This document shows positions 23,957 to 33,078 of a DNA stretch of 64,000 bases, piece after piece. The stretch is taken from positions 124,001 to 188,000 of the forward strand of contig CALGAP010000008.1 in the NCBI GenBank assembly GCA_937958995.1, in the 5' to 3' direction. Source of the stretch: an uncultured Chitinophagaceae bacterium (GTDB lineage Bacteria > Bacteroidota > Bacteroidia > Chitinophagales > Chitinophagaceae). Position numbers and translations under genes: made by a program. The notes beneath the pieces are model-generated. The model saw only the letters and a program-made list of their open reading frames with translations. It searched no databases and was not told where the DNA came from. How positions within the stretch are numbered: the stretch's first letter is position 1; every line of letters begins with the position of its first letter.

Positions 23957-26056
23957 ATGCAAACATTTTCAACGTCATTATTCATCTGGAAAGAAGCGCC
24001 ATTCGTGCGCTTGCTCATACCATTCCTGGCGGGAATCATTATACAATGGCATGGGCATACCAACGCCATCATCGGCTGGGTCTTGCTGATGGGGTCGAGC
24101 ATCTTTTTATCTGTTTTTTCCTTTTCTCTGTCGTCGAAATTCGCTTTCAAAGGGTGGATCGGATGTAGCATACACGTCTTGATAGCTTCGGTAGGAATGC
24201 TAATAACATTCCATGCCGATCTTCGCAATCATCCAAATCGGGCCAGTAAGTATTATTCTGTAGGAAATACGATCATAACATCTATCGAAGAGCCACCGAG
24301 CGAAAAATCCAATTCATTCAGAGCCCTTGCTTCCGTGCAAGCTTTAATAAGGAGTAATGGCGTAATGAAGGTATCGAAAGGGAATATACTGATCTACTTC
24401 GAAAAAGATATTCAGTCTTCAGCAGTTCAGTATGGCGATCAACTGATGTTTTTCAAATCACTGCAACCAATTAAGAACTCCGGGAACCCCGGCTCCTTCG
24501 ACTTCCAGGCTTACTGCGCGCTTCGCGGCATCTATCACCAGGTGTACCTGAAACCGGGAGAGTATGTTACAATGAAAATAAAGAATGATAACGTTCTGAA
24601 AAAATTTCTTTTTCAAATCCGAGGGTTTGTCATTAGTATTTTAAAAAAATACATTCATGGCTCCAAAGAAGCCGGCCTCGCCGAAGCCATGCTCATAGGT
24701 TATAAAGACGATCTCGATAAGCACCTGGCACAGGCTTACGCAGCAACTGGTGTCGTTCATATCATCGCTATATCAGGACTTCATCTCGGACTTATCTACT
24801 GGCTGCTCAATCTGCTCACAAAGCCTCTCGACCAACTCAAACGTTTGCGTTACATAAAACCACTTATTATCATTACAGGATTATGGTTATTCAGCTTTGC
24901 CGCCGGCGCTTCTCCATCCGTGCTGCGCGCCGCGCTGATGTTTACCTGCATCGTGATTGGTAATAGTCTCTCCAAAAAAACTTCCATATACAATTCGCTC
25001 GCAGCTTCCGCTTTTCTGCTGCTGTGCATCAATCCCTTCTGGTTGTGGCATGCCGGCTTCCAACTCTCTTATGCCGCCGTGCTCAGCATCGTAATTTTCA
25101 TGAAGCCTATCTACAACAGCCTGCTCTTCAATAATAAGTTGATCGATAAACTGTGGCAACTCATTGCTGTAACACTGGCTGCGCAAATTCTTACCACTCC
25201 CATCTGTCTATACCAGTTTCACCAGTTCCCTACCCTTTTCCTCTTCACCAATTTGCTGGCAGTGCCCTTGTCGAGTATCATACTATTCGTAGAAATACTA
25301 TTATGCTCCTTCGCGTGGCTGCCACCCATCGCTGAAATCATTGGCTGGAGCCTGCTGCAAAGCATTCGGTTCCTCAATAATTTTGTCGAGCACACAGGCC
25401 AATTGCCCTTCGCCGTATGGCAGGGATTACAATTGAATTTTTCGCAGGTAGTTTTACTATACGCAGCTATCGCAGGTTTCACATCGTGGTGGCTGCAAAA
25501 AAATAAACGCGCGCTCATCGCCGCCCACTCCTTTCTGCTGATATTTTCCATAATAAGAGCCTATTCATTTTACCAGGCATCACAACAACAGGAAATCATC
25601 GTGTACAATATTCCCAAAACGCAGGCCATCGATTTCATTGCCGGCAGAAAATGTTCTTTTAAAGGGGATAGTGCTTTGCTCCAGGACGAGTCGCAGGTAA
25701 ATTTTCATCTTCAACCTTCGCGCATACTCCATCGAATAAAGACCGTTGAACACCTGCAGGCATCACCCGGCGCAGCAAATTTTTTCCCGTTTGGAAAAAT
25801 GTCGGTGCTGCTGATTGATTCAAATATGCGGCTGCAAAACCCTGCACGAAAGATTAAAGCGGATATTATCATTCTTTCAAAAAACGCGGCTGTTGGCATC
25901 AACGATATAGCCAACGCATTTGACTGCCAGCAGATAGTGATAGATGCGTCCAATTCGTTTGGCAGTATCAGCCGCTGGAAAAATGACTGTGAGCGGGCAG
26001 GAATTGCCTGTCACGTGGTAGGTGAACAAGGAGCTTTTGTTTTGAGCCCGCATTAA
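23957..26056 (+). CDS. comEC: ComEC/Rec2-type DNA uptake channel protein
   Basis: A 699-residue inner-membrane protein. Order: N-terminal TM helices (about 15-30, 36-55, 70-87), a periplasmic DUF4131/OB-like segment containing NPGSFDFQAYCALRGI (about 177-192), then the Competence domain with multiple TM helices starting at the family motif ISGLHLG (272-278). The C-terminal 140 residues are soluble but lack the HxHxDH signature of the metallo-beta-lactamase domain found in longer ComEC proteins. ComEC conducts single-stranded DNA across the inner membrane during transformation. comF lies 22 kb away. The ATG at 23957 sits in an inverted repeat (23927-23960), suggesting translational control. 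Confidence 0.92.
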   Translation: MQTFSTSLFIWKEAPFVRLLIPFLAGIIIQWHGHTNAIIGWVLLMGSSIFLSVFSFSLSSKFAFKGWIGCSIHVLIASVGMLITFHADLRNHPNRASKYYSVGNTIITSIEEPPSEKSNSFRALASVQALIRSNGVMKVSKGNILIYFEKDIQSSAVQYGDQLMFFKSLQPIKNSGNPGSFDFQAYCALRGIYHQVYLKPGEYVTMKIKNDNVLKKFLFQIRGFVISILKKYIHGSKEAGLAEAMLIGYKDDLDKHLAQAYAATGVVHIIAISGLHLGLIYWLLNLLTKPLDQLKRLRYIKPLIIITGLWLFSFAAGASPSVLRAALMFTCIVIGNSLSKKTSIYNSLAASAFLLLCINPFWLWHAGFQLSYAAVLSIVIFMKPIYNSLLFNNKLIDKLWQLIAVTLAAQILTTPICLYQFHQFPTLFLFTNLLAVPLSSIILFVEILLCSFAWLPPIAEIIGWSLLQSIRFLNNFVEHTGQLPFAVWQGLQLNFSQVVLLYAAIAGFTSWWLQKNKRALIAAHSFLLIFSIIRAYSFYQASQQQEIIVYNIPKTQAIDFIAGRKCSFKGDSALLQDESQVNFHLQPSRILHRIKTVEHLQASPGAANFFPFGKMSVLLIDSNMRLQNPARKIKADIIILSKNAAVGINDIANAFDCQQIVIDASNSFGSISRWKNDCERAGIACHVVGEQGAFVLSPH

Positions 26057-26066
26057 ATTACCTTTG
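26036..26066 (+). promoter_or_regulatory. Bacteroidota-type promoter of purH
   Basis: TTTG (26036-26039), a 19-base spacer and TACCTTTG (26059-26066), an exact match to the TTTG/TAnnTTTG pattern. It overlaps the last codons of comEC and predicts a start near 26072, 40 bases before the purH ATG, so purH need not depend on comEC transcription. Confidence 0.7.
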
Positions 26067-26112
26067 CGCCTCGCCGGCAAAATGCACGGCGGTCTTCAAT
26101 TTTTTTACGCAG

Positions 26113-27624
26113 ATGACCAAGAAAATACAATCAGCACTCATTTCCGTTTTTTATAAGGATGGCCTCGAACCCGTGGTGAATGCCCTGCACAAACTGGGCG
26201 TAACCATCTATAGCACCGGTGGCACACAGAGTTTTATAGAAAAACTCGGCATTCCCGTAGTGCCCGTTGAAAATCTGACCAGCTATCCCTCCATCTTAGG
26301 CGGCCGTGTAAAAACGCTGCACCCTTCCGTATTTGGCGGTATCCTGGGTCGCCGCGACAATGAAACGGATGTGCAGGAAATGAAACAATACAAAATTCCC
26401 GGGATAGATCTCGTGATCGTTGATCTCTATCCTTTCGAAGAGACCGTGGCCAGCACCAACGATGAAAAAGCAATTATCGAAAAAATCGATATCGGCGGAC
26501 CTTCGATGATTCGCGGCGCCGCAAAAAATTATAAAGATGTGGTGGTAGTGGCTGCTAAAAGCGATTACGCATTACTCGAACAATTGCTCACCAGTCAAAA
26601 CGGCGAAACCACATTGGAACAACGCCGCGCATTTGCCGCAAAAGCTTTTGAAGTGGTGGCTCATTACGATATAGCTATTTATAACTATTTCCACCCGCAA
26701 CAGGAATGGACCATCATGAACCAGGGCGTGCAGCAGATTCTGCGCTATGGTGAAAACCCGCACCAGCGGGCCGGCTTCTATGGCGACCTCAGCAAAGTGT
26801 TCATGCAATTGCACGGAAAGGAAATTTCATATAACAACCTCGTTGATATAGATGCTGCTATCCAACTGATCGGCGAATTTTCTGAATGCACCTTCGCGAT
26901 CATCAAGCATACCAACGTGTGCGGCATTTCTTCAAGACCAACGCCCGAGCAGGCCTGGAAAGATGCGTTGGCCGGCGACCCCGAAAGTGCATTCGGCGGC
27001 GTGCTGGTATGCAATCGCCCCATCAACGCGGCCACCGCCGAAGCCATCAACGAGATTTTCTTCGAAGTGCTGATAGCCCCCGGCTTCGATCCTGGTGCGC
27101 TGAAAGTGCTGCAATCGAAAAAGAACCGCATACTGCTGGTGTTGAACGAAGGCTGGAAGACCAGCAACAACATGTTCAAGAGCGTGCTGAACGGCACACT
27201 CACGCAAAGCGTTGACGAAGGCAACTATAAGAAATGGGAAGAAGTGGGCGGCCGCGAGACCACTCCCGAGGAAAAAGCCGACCTGGAATTTGCCAACCTG
27301 GTGTGCAAACATCTTAAATCGAACGCCATTGCACTGGTAAAAAACAAACAACTGATCGGCAAAGGCTGCGGACAAACCAGCCGCGTAGATGCATTGCGTC
27401 ACGCCATAGAGAAAGCAAAACAATTTTCATTTGATCTGAAAAATGCCGTACTCGCCAGCGACGCATTCTTCCCCTTCAACGACTGCGTGAAGATTGGTCA
27501 CGAAGCAGGTATCGTTGCATTTATCCAACCCGGCGGCTCAGTGAGAGACAAAGACTCGATTGAATATTGTCAGCAAAACAAGCTGGCCATGGTTATGACA
27601 GACATGCGTCACTTTAAACACTAG
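26113..27624 (+). CDS. purH: Bifunctional AICAR transformylase/IMP cyclohydrolase
   Basis: A 503-residue enzyme for the last two steps of IMP synthesis: formylation of AICAR by 10-formyl-THF and ring closure. The N-terminal MGS-like cyclohydrolase domain (about 1-190) shows the STGGTQ phosphate loop at 35-40, GGRVKTLHP and DLYPFE; the C-terminal transformylase has RYGENPHQ, IKHTNVCG with the catalytic Lys-His pair, SAFGGV and the terminal DAFFPF and FIQPGGSVRD segments. All catalytic regions are present. It has its own promoter within comEC. Confidence 0.97.
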   Translation: MTKKIQSALISVFYKDGLEPVVNALHKLGVTIYSTGGTQSFIEKLGIPVVPVENLTSYPSILGGRVKTLHPSVFGGILGRRDNETDVQEMKQYKIPGIDLVIVDLYPFEETVASTNDEKAIIEKIDIGGPSMIRGAAKNYKDVVVVAAKSDYALLEQLLTSQNGETTLEQRRAFAAKAFEVVAHYDIAIYNYFHPQQEWTIMNQGVQQILRYGENPHQRAGFYGDLSKVFMQLHGKEISYNNLVDIDAAIQLIGEFSECTFAIIKHTNVCGISSRPTPEQAWKDALAGDPESAFGGVLVCNRPINAATAEAINEIFFEVLIAPGFDPGALKVLQSKKNRILLVLNEGWKTSNNMFKSVLNGTLTQSVDEGNYKKWEEVGGRETTPEEKADLEFANLVCKHLKSNAIALVKNKQLIGKGCGQTSRVDALRHAIEKAKQFSFDLKNAVLASDAFFPFNDCVKIGHEAGIVAFIQPGGSVRDKDSIEYCQQNKLAMVMTDMRHFKH

Positions 27625-27635
27625 AACCGGTCAGC

Positions 27636-27660
27636 GCATATCGGTCTAAAACCGGTATGC
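27636..27660. terminator. Hairpin downstream of purH
   Basis: Ten-base stem GCATATCGGT/ACCGGTATGC (one G-T pair) with loop CTAAA, beginning 12 bases after the purH stop. No T tract follows, so termination here may be weak or factor-dependent. A second short repeat (CCCGG/CCGGG near 27747-27768) lies between purH and the convergent deacetylase gene. Confidence 0.4.
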
Positions 27661-27834
27661 GGCGCGGATTGTATGGCATGCCAGTGTGTATTCAGGGCAA
27701 TCATGCTCTCAAACTTGCCCCGGATCACCTTCCCTGAATCGTATCGACCCGGGATTTCTTTTCCGGGGGCCGTATTCAAATATGGTCGCTTAATGTTTCA
27801 CCATTGATTTTTTTCGATTGTTGCGGGATTTAAT

Positions 27835-29166
27835 TCACACCTCTTCATCGTAGTAAGCATCCCAGTACACATTTTCCTTCATAAACAACTCAAACATATC
27901 TCGCCATCCGGCAAACTGGCGGTCGGTGCCCAGTATGAAATTGTGCCATACAGAAATGAAAACTCCTTTTAGTTTTTTCACCTGCTCGTAATACATCATC
28001 AATTCGTTGTACGCCTGCCCGGGGGTGAGTTTTTGTTCATAGTAAGCATTAGCATCCATAAAGCAGAATGGATATAAGAGCAGAGGGGTTTTCTTTTCCT
28101 GCTCCAAATCGTACCAGGCAAAGGACGAACATACTGATGCCCTGAAACCATTGATAGTGCCATAGCCCATGGAAAATTCTTTCTGTATGCCGGCATTGAT
28201 CAGGTTCCGGAAAGTATAAGGCAGCGTGAACCGGATAAAATGCTGGCGGCTGCGAATGATTTTTTTGTCGGCTATCACTTCCAGCCATTCTCTTTCTTCG
28301 TGCAAGAGCCCTTCTTCATCCCCGCTTTGCCAGGAAGGATGCAGGCCTATCTTATACGACGACGCATAGTAACTGATGAGGTTTTGCAAAAGCTTCGAAT
28401 CGGGATTAATGTTCTTATCGTATTTCGAAGTACTTCTTGCCACCAGGAAGAAAAAATAAGGCTTCAGCCTGCAATACAAATGCAGCGCGTCGAGCCATTC
28501 AAAACAATCGTAAGGATCTCTTTTCCTGCCACGCAACACCTGCCAGCGGTCGCGCACTTCGTACCATTTCCCCTGCAATATCGATCGTGCAAAACCACCA
28601 GCCGTGCGCACAAATCCTTTTTCGAGATAAGAATAAGCGATGTCGATATCATAACTCAGCGCGCATTTGAATTGACCACGGCGGAATTGTATGCCGGGGA
28701 ATTTTTCTTTCAATGCTTTCTTAAAATCTTCCAGCCACACATTCACAAGTGGTATATGTAAAAAGCCTTCTCGGAAAGCGAGCGAATTGGTATGCGCATA
28801 CCTTCCGTACATATCCTTTTCGTGGGGAAGATATTCTTCGTAACGGCTCAGCAGGTAAAATGAAGCGGCGAGTATGTCGAAGGGCCAGTCGCCCTGCGTC
28901 GGGAAAAAAGCTTTGTACTTATTTTTTTCAAAACAGCGGATGGTCTGTGGCTCTATATTGTTTTCAAAAAGAAGAGAGGTGTTTTTTATAAAAAACTCTT
29001 GATCGGTGAGCGGGCCGTCGGAATAATTGAGACGCGGCCCGTCATACTGCCTGAATTCGTTGGGATCGGTAGTGATGCGAACAGGCTCTTCAAACAATTC
29101 CTTGCTGAAAAATTCTACGATGTATTGCAGCCGGGGTGTAATGATATGACAATAAACGATCAGCAT
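27835..29166 (-). CDS. Polysaccharide deacetylase-like protein (DUF7033 type)
   Basis: A 443-residue protein with an N-terminal domain of DUF7033 type (about 1-165) and a C-terminal NodB-like carbohydrate esterase fold. The metal-site region appears as SYDIDIAYS (about 172-180), with IGLHPSWQSG supplying a likely His and a late VWHNF motif. It has no signal peptide, so it acts in the cytoplasm unless exported otherwise. The ATG at 29166 shares its first base with the stop of the LutB-like gene (TGATG on the minus strand), so the two are translationally coupled. A metabolic link between them is not obvious. Deacetylase activity is likely but untested, and the substrate is unknown. Confidence 0.82.
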   Translation of the reverse strand: MLIVYCHIITPRLQYIVEFFSKELFEEPVRITTDPNEFRQYDGPRLNYSDGPLTDQEFFIKNTSLLFENNIEPQTIRCFEKNKYKAFFPTQGDWPFDILAASFYLLSRYEEYLPHEKDMYGRYAHTNSLAFREGFLHIPLVNVWLEDFKKALKEKFPGIQFRRGQFKCALSYDIDIAYSYLEKGFVRTAGGFARSILQGKWYEVRDRWQVLRGRKRDPYDCFEWLDALHLYCRLKPYFFFLVARSTSKYDKNINPDSKLLQNLISYYASSYKIGLHPSWQSGDEEGLLHEEREWLEVIADKKIIRSRQHFIRFTLPYTFRNLINAGIQKEFSMGYGTINGFRASVCSSFAWYDLEQEKKTPLLLYPFCFMDANAYYEQKLTPGQAYNELMMYYEQVKKLKGVFISVWHNFILGTDRQFAGWRDMFELFMKENVYWDAYYDEEV

Positions 29167-30539
29167 CAGCTATTTTGTTCCCGCCACATTTCATTGAATG
29201 TTTTTTGGGAAAAATTGAGGTCGCCTCGGTTGGCTGTCCACGCAGTAAATATCTTATTCACCACCCAGTTCTTCATTTTACCGCTGCCCATATTCATCAT
29301 CTTGCGGCTGAGGCTTGCTTTTTTCCAGGCTTTCCAGGCCATTTTCTCGCTCCAGCTATAAGCGCCGGTTTCTACCGCCTCGTACCTGTTTTCAAGCAGC
29401 AACTCATGCAGGTTGATTTTCACTGCACACACTTCTGTACAGTTGCCGCAAAGCGATGAGGCATAGCTCAGGTGTTTCCACTCTTCCAGTTTTTTCAAAT
29501 GGGGGGTTATCACCGAGCCTATAGGGCCGCTATAGGTAGTCTCGTATGCGTGACCGCCGATGTTTTTATACACCGGGCAGGCATTAAGGCAGGCGCCACA
29601 ACGAATGCAGTACAAGCTCTCGCGTGCTTTTTCATTGGCCAGTATGTTGGTGCGGCCATTGTCGAGCAGTATCACATACATTTCATCAGGGCCATCGGGT
29701 TCGCCTTCCTGTCGCGGACCTGAAATAATAGTATTATAACTGGTTATCTGTTGGCCGGTGCCATAGGTGGCCAGTAGGGGCCAGAACAGCGCCAGGTCGT
29801 TCATACTCGGTATCACTTTCTCGATGCCGGTGATCACGATATGCGTTTTGGGAAATGCGTTGCTAAGGCGCGCATTGCCCTCATTTTCTGAAACAGCCAC
29901 TCCGCCGATATCAGCAATGATAAAATTGGCGCCGGTAATACCGATCTCAGCTTTCACGTATTTTTCGCGCAGTACATCGCGTGCCACCAGTGTAAGTTGC
30001 TCGGGGGTAAGATTGGGTTTGGTATTCAGTTTTTCGGCAAACAGCCTCGCTATATCTTCTTTGCTTTTGTGCATGGCGGGCGTCACTATGTGATAAGGCG
30101 GCTCGCCGGCCAGCTGTTGTATGTATTCTCCCAGGTCGGTCTCCACGCTTTCGATGCCATGCTTTTCGAGAAATTCGTTCAGGTGAATTTCTTCAGTCAC
30201 CATGCTTTTGCTCTTCACGATGGTCTTGCAGTTCTTCGCCTCGCAGATCTTCCTTATTTCTTCGAGGGCCTGCTTGCTATCTTCAGCCCATATCACTTTG
30301 CCGCCGCGACGGGTAAGGTTGGCTTCAAACTCTTCCAGTTGCTGGTCGAGCATTTCGAGGGCGCGCCATTTTATGTTCTTGGCTCTTTCGCGCGCCAGGT
30401 GCACATCGGTAAACTGCTGTTTACCCAATGGCACAGCCATATTGTATTTGCTGATGTTGAAGTTGACGGTGCGGCGATGCGTAAGATCCGCGGCCTTCAC
30501 AGTGGCTTTTGCTATAAATGAAGCTGCATGATCACCCAT
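29166..30539 (-). CDS. LutB-type LUD-domain iron-sulfur protein
   Basis: A 457-residue protein with a LUD domain (about 60-290; ITGANFIIADIGGVAVSENEGN is the core region) and a C-terminal ferredoxin-like part with two clusters: C311/C314/C317 plus C321-P, and C364/C367/C371. In LutABC this subunit carries electrons during L-lactate oxidation. The ATG at 30539 is chosen because MGDHAASF aligns with how relatives begin; another ATG at 30599 would add 20 residues. It lies 65 bases after a DUF3109 gene and is coupled to the deacetylase-like gene. LutA is not adjacent, and the LutC-like gene is at 508-1143. Confidence 0.88.
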   Translation of the reverse strand: MGDHAASFIAKATVKAADLTHRRTVNFNISKYNMAVPLGKQQFTDVHLARERAKNIKWRALEMLDQQLEEFEANLTRRGGKVIWAEDSKQALEEIRKICEAKNCKTIVKSKSMVTEEIHLNEFLEKHGIESVETDLGEYIQQLAGEPPYHIVTPAMHKSKEDIARLFAEKLNTKPNLTPEQLTLVARDVLREKYVKAEIGITGANFIIADIGGVAVSENEGNARLSNAFPKTHIVITGIEKVIPSMNDLALFWPLLATYGTGQQITSYNTIISGPRQEGEPDGPDEMYVILLDNGRTNILANEKARESLYCIRCGACLNACPVYKNIGGHAYETTYSGPIGSVITPHLKKLEEWKHLSYASSLCGNCTEVCAVKINLHELLLENRYEAVETGAYSWSEKMAWKAWKKASLSRKMMNMGSGKMKNWVVNKIFTAWTANRGDLNFSQKTFNEMWREQNS

Positions 30540-30604
30540 TGAATACCCTTCTTGAATTGCCAATTTAGTATTATCCGGTCTGCCGGGCATCCCGCACATA
30601 CCGG

Positions 30605-31213
30605 TTATCGCTTTCCCCTCTGCTTGCCCTCCATATACATCTTCGCGGCCTTGTCGAGCGCTTCGTAAAACGCTTCGCCATACTTTCTTATGATGGGTTC
30701 TTTCAGAAACTGGTACACCGGCACCTGCAGTTTTTTACCCAAAGCACAGGCAGGGCTGCAAAGACGTTCACGCGGTTCGTAGTTCAGGCGGTCAAAATCA
30801 CCTTTCTTTTTCCCGCTTTTTTGAATAATGGGAAAAAAGTGACAGCTAATGGGTTTTTTCCAGGGTATAACACCATCGTTGTAGGCCTGCTCCCAGGCGC
30901 ATTTGATGATGCCTTTTTCATCGCGGTTGCCATACACGCATATCTCGCGGTCATCGCCCAGGGTGGGCGTTACCCAGCCAAATTCGCGATGGTACACATA
31001 TTTTCCCTTACGTTCTATTTCAGCAATGGAAGCCTCGGTGAGGTAAGGCTTTACTTTTTCGAATAACTCAACTATCAGGTCGAGCTCTTCGTCTTCGAGC
31101 GGGGCGCCGGCATCTCCTTCTTCGCAACAACCACCCTTGCATTTCACAAGGTCGCATACAAAGCGGGCTTCGGCAATTTCGTCGCTTATCAGCACATTAT
31201 CTACTGCTATCAC
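30605..31213 (-). CDS. Cysteine-rich DUF3109 protein
   Basis: A 202-residue cytosolic protein with nine cysteines in conserved positions: C20, C25, C29, C30, C92, C105, C124 (in SCHFFPI), C152 and C156 (in CSPACALG). This spacing matches the DUF3109 family, whose members look like iron-sulfur or zinc proteins related to the YkgJ/FliB type; the metal is not established. It precedes the LutB-like gene on the same strand, which is consistent with a redox context but does not prove it. Confidence 0.85.
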   Translation of the reverse strand: MIAVDNVLISDEIAEARFVCDLVKCKGGCCEEGDAGAPLEDEELDLIVELFEKVKPYLTEASIAEIERKGKYVYHREFGWVTPTLGDDREICVYGNRDEKGIIKCAWEQAYNDGVIPWKKPISCHFFPIIQKSGKKKGDFDRLNYEPRERLCSPACALGKKLQVPVYQFLKEPIIRKYGEAFYEALDKAAKMYMEGKQRGKR

Positions 31214-31244
31214 GAATGATCTTTTTAAAGTATAAAGGGCAAAA

Positions 31245-33035
31245 TTACGTATTACTTAATGGAACACCGGCACCTTTCTTTTTAAACCATTTTCGTACAA
31301 AACTCCTTCCTTTTTCCTTCAGCAAATTTTGCGTGGTGAGATAGCTGATCAGTTTCTTCTCCAGGTAATGATGCAGCGGCAACAGCATAGCTATCAGCAC
31401 AATCTTTATGGCCAGCACCTTCCACGGCTCGCCGTGCGTCCAGTGGTGTATCTGGTTATCGGCCAGTAGTATGATGAATTCGAATAAAAAGATAAATGCA
31501 AAAAATCCGAGCACGTGTATGGTGGTCTTCGACACGCTGAATACCCCGGCCATCACCAGCACCAGGAATATCGAAGCAATGGCTATTACAATCGCCATAT
31601 ACTGGATATTGTGTCTCCTGTTTTTTTCCTGCTCCAGGCGGACAGCCTCACGCTCTTTGCGGCGGTTTTCGTTTTCGATCTCCAGGCTCAGCAAATCCTT
31701 TTCCTTGGAGAGTTTTTGCAGGCTGTCTTTCAGCTTCGCTGCCTGCGAGTTGTAGAAATGCGCATTCTTATAATCGCCTTTCAACATATAGACCGAGTCG
31801 AGATTGATGAATACGTATTGCTGAAATTCGAGGCTGCCGAGATGATCGCCCGCTTCTTTTGCTTTCACCCAATACGCGATCGATTTATCATAGTCTTTGC
31901 GCAACTTATAGTACCAGGCATAGTTGGTATAAAAATAAAACCTGCCACCCAGTGAGGTCTTTGCTTCAAAACCTTTTTCGGCGCGCGCCATACGCGGTCC
32001 TGCCGAATCCAGGTTGCCCGTTAATGTATAAATGGCGCCATAAGCATTGTCGAGAACATAATCCATTCCATGTTTCAGCATATACTCGGCCACCTGGGGA
32101 TGCGCGTTGAAATAGTCGAGGGCTTTCTGGTTTTCCTGCGCAGTGAGATACATGTTTACAATACGCAGGTAACTTCCGAGTTTAAACGCGGGAAACTGCA
32201 GCGAATCGGCCAATGCTATCACCGTCTCAAAATATTTTTTCGCCTGATCGTATTGTTTGGCGTTCACATACAGGTTTCCGATCGAGGTATATGCCTCCAG
32301 CATTTCAAAGCGCCTGTTTTTTTCGCGCAACGCTGCCAGTTTCTTAAATTCATAGTCCTTGGCCTTTTCATAGTCTTCCATGGACAAATAAAAACCGGCC
32401 AGTCTTCCATAAACGCCCAATAACAAATTGTAATTACCGCTTTCTTCGGCCACATTCAGCGCCTGCAGGTAGTTGCGAAAAGCCAGGAGCTTTTCATCTT
32501 TCTGGAGATATGTATTACCGAGAGAAGTATAGACATACACTTTCAGCGAGTCGTTATCGATATCGGTTGCCAGTGCAATGGCTTGTATGTTGGAGTTGAC
32601 GGCTTTTTCAATTTCACCGTTCAACCGTTGTCCGCGGGCCAGCTGCACATAGGCCCAGGCCTGGTACTCGGGGAGATTATTGCTTCTTGCTATTTCCAGC
32701 GCTTTATGGGAGTATTCAATTCCGCGGGCAAGATATTCTTTGAAAGCAGCAAGGGCATAACAACGGTGGGCATTATATATCCAGGACTTTGCTATCAGCT
32801 CCCTGTTGCGGCTTGAATCGGCCATCTCTATCACTCCCAGCGCATACTCTTCGCTCTTCTGCCTGTCTGATTCTATGTAATGTACTGCCAGTTCAGCAGT
32901 CCAGTGCATGCGTTCTTCGAGAGACTTTGCCTTTGAAAGCAGGGTGCGCAGACTATCCTCCAGCCTGGGAGCCTGCGCAAAAGCGGCGCAATACGACAAC
33001 ACAATGCACACTACAAGCAGTATTTGCCTTTTCAT
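31245..33035 (-). CDS. Exported TPR protein with C-terminal membrane segments
   Basis: A 596-residue protein: signal peptide (about 1-20, ending AAFAQ), some eight TPR-like helical repeats (about 30-420; for example KYFETVIALADSL and KDYEFKKLAALREK), a coiled coil around 425-465, and two or three TM helices near 470-545, ending in a basic cytoplasmic tail. The layout is that of TPR sensor kinases but no kinase domain follows. It may be a scaffold or a degenerate sensor. The ATG at 33035 is preferred to a TTG two codons upstream. It is downstream of gldD by 43 bases on the same strand. Confidence 0.8.
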   Translation of the reverse strand: MKRQILLVVCIVLSYCAAFAQAPRLEDSLRTLLSKAKSLEERMHWTAELAVHYIESDRQKSEEYALGVIEMADSSRNRELIAKSWIYNAHRCYALAAFKEYLARGIEYSHKALEIARSNNLPEYQAWAYVQLARGQRLNGEIEKAVNSNIQAIALATDIDNDSLKVYVYTSLGNTYLQKDEKLLAFRNYLQALNVAEESGNYNLLLGVYGRLAGFYLSMEDYEKAKDYEFKKLAALREKNRRFEMLEAYTSIGNLYVNAKQYDQAKKYFETVIALADSLQFPAFKLGSYLRIVNMYLTAQENQKALDYFNAHPQVAEYMLKHGMDYVLDNAYGAIYTLTGNLDSAGPRMARAEKGFEAKTSLGGRFYFYTNYAWYYKLRKDYDKSIAYWVKAKEAGDHLGSLEFQQYVFINLDSVYMLKGDYKNAHFYNSQAAKLKDSLQKLSKEKDLLSLEIENENRRKEREAVRLEQEKNRRHNIQYMAIVIAIASIFLVLVMAGVFSVSKTTIHVLGFFAFIFLFEFIILLADNQIHHWTHGEPWKVLAIKIVLIAMLLPLHHYLEKKLISYLTTQNLLKEKGRSFVRKWFKKKGAGVPLSNT

Positions 33036-33078
33036 AAGCAATATTTTGGTTGGAGAGAGTAAGAGACAAGTTAAATAA

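Noticed and set aside
23692..24228. 178-codon minus-strand ORF upstream of and within comEC
   Set aside because: Most of it is antisense to comEC and it crosses the terminator at 23729-23778; no family features.
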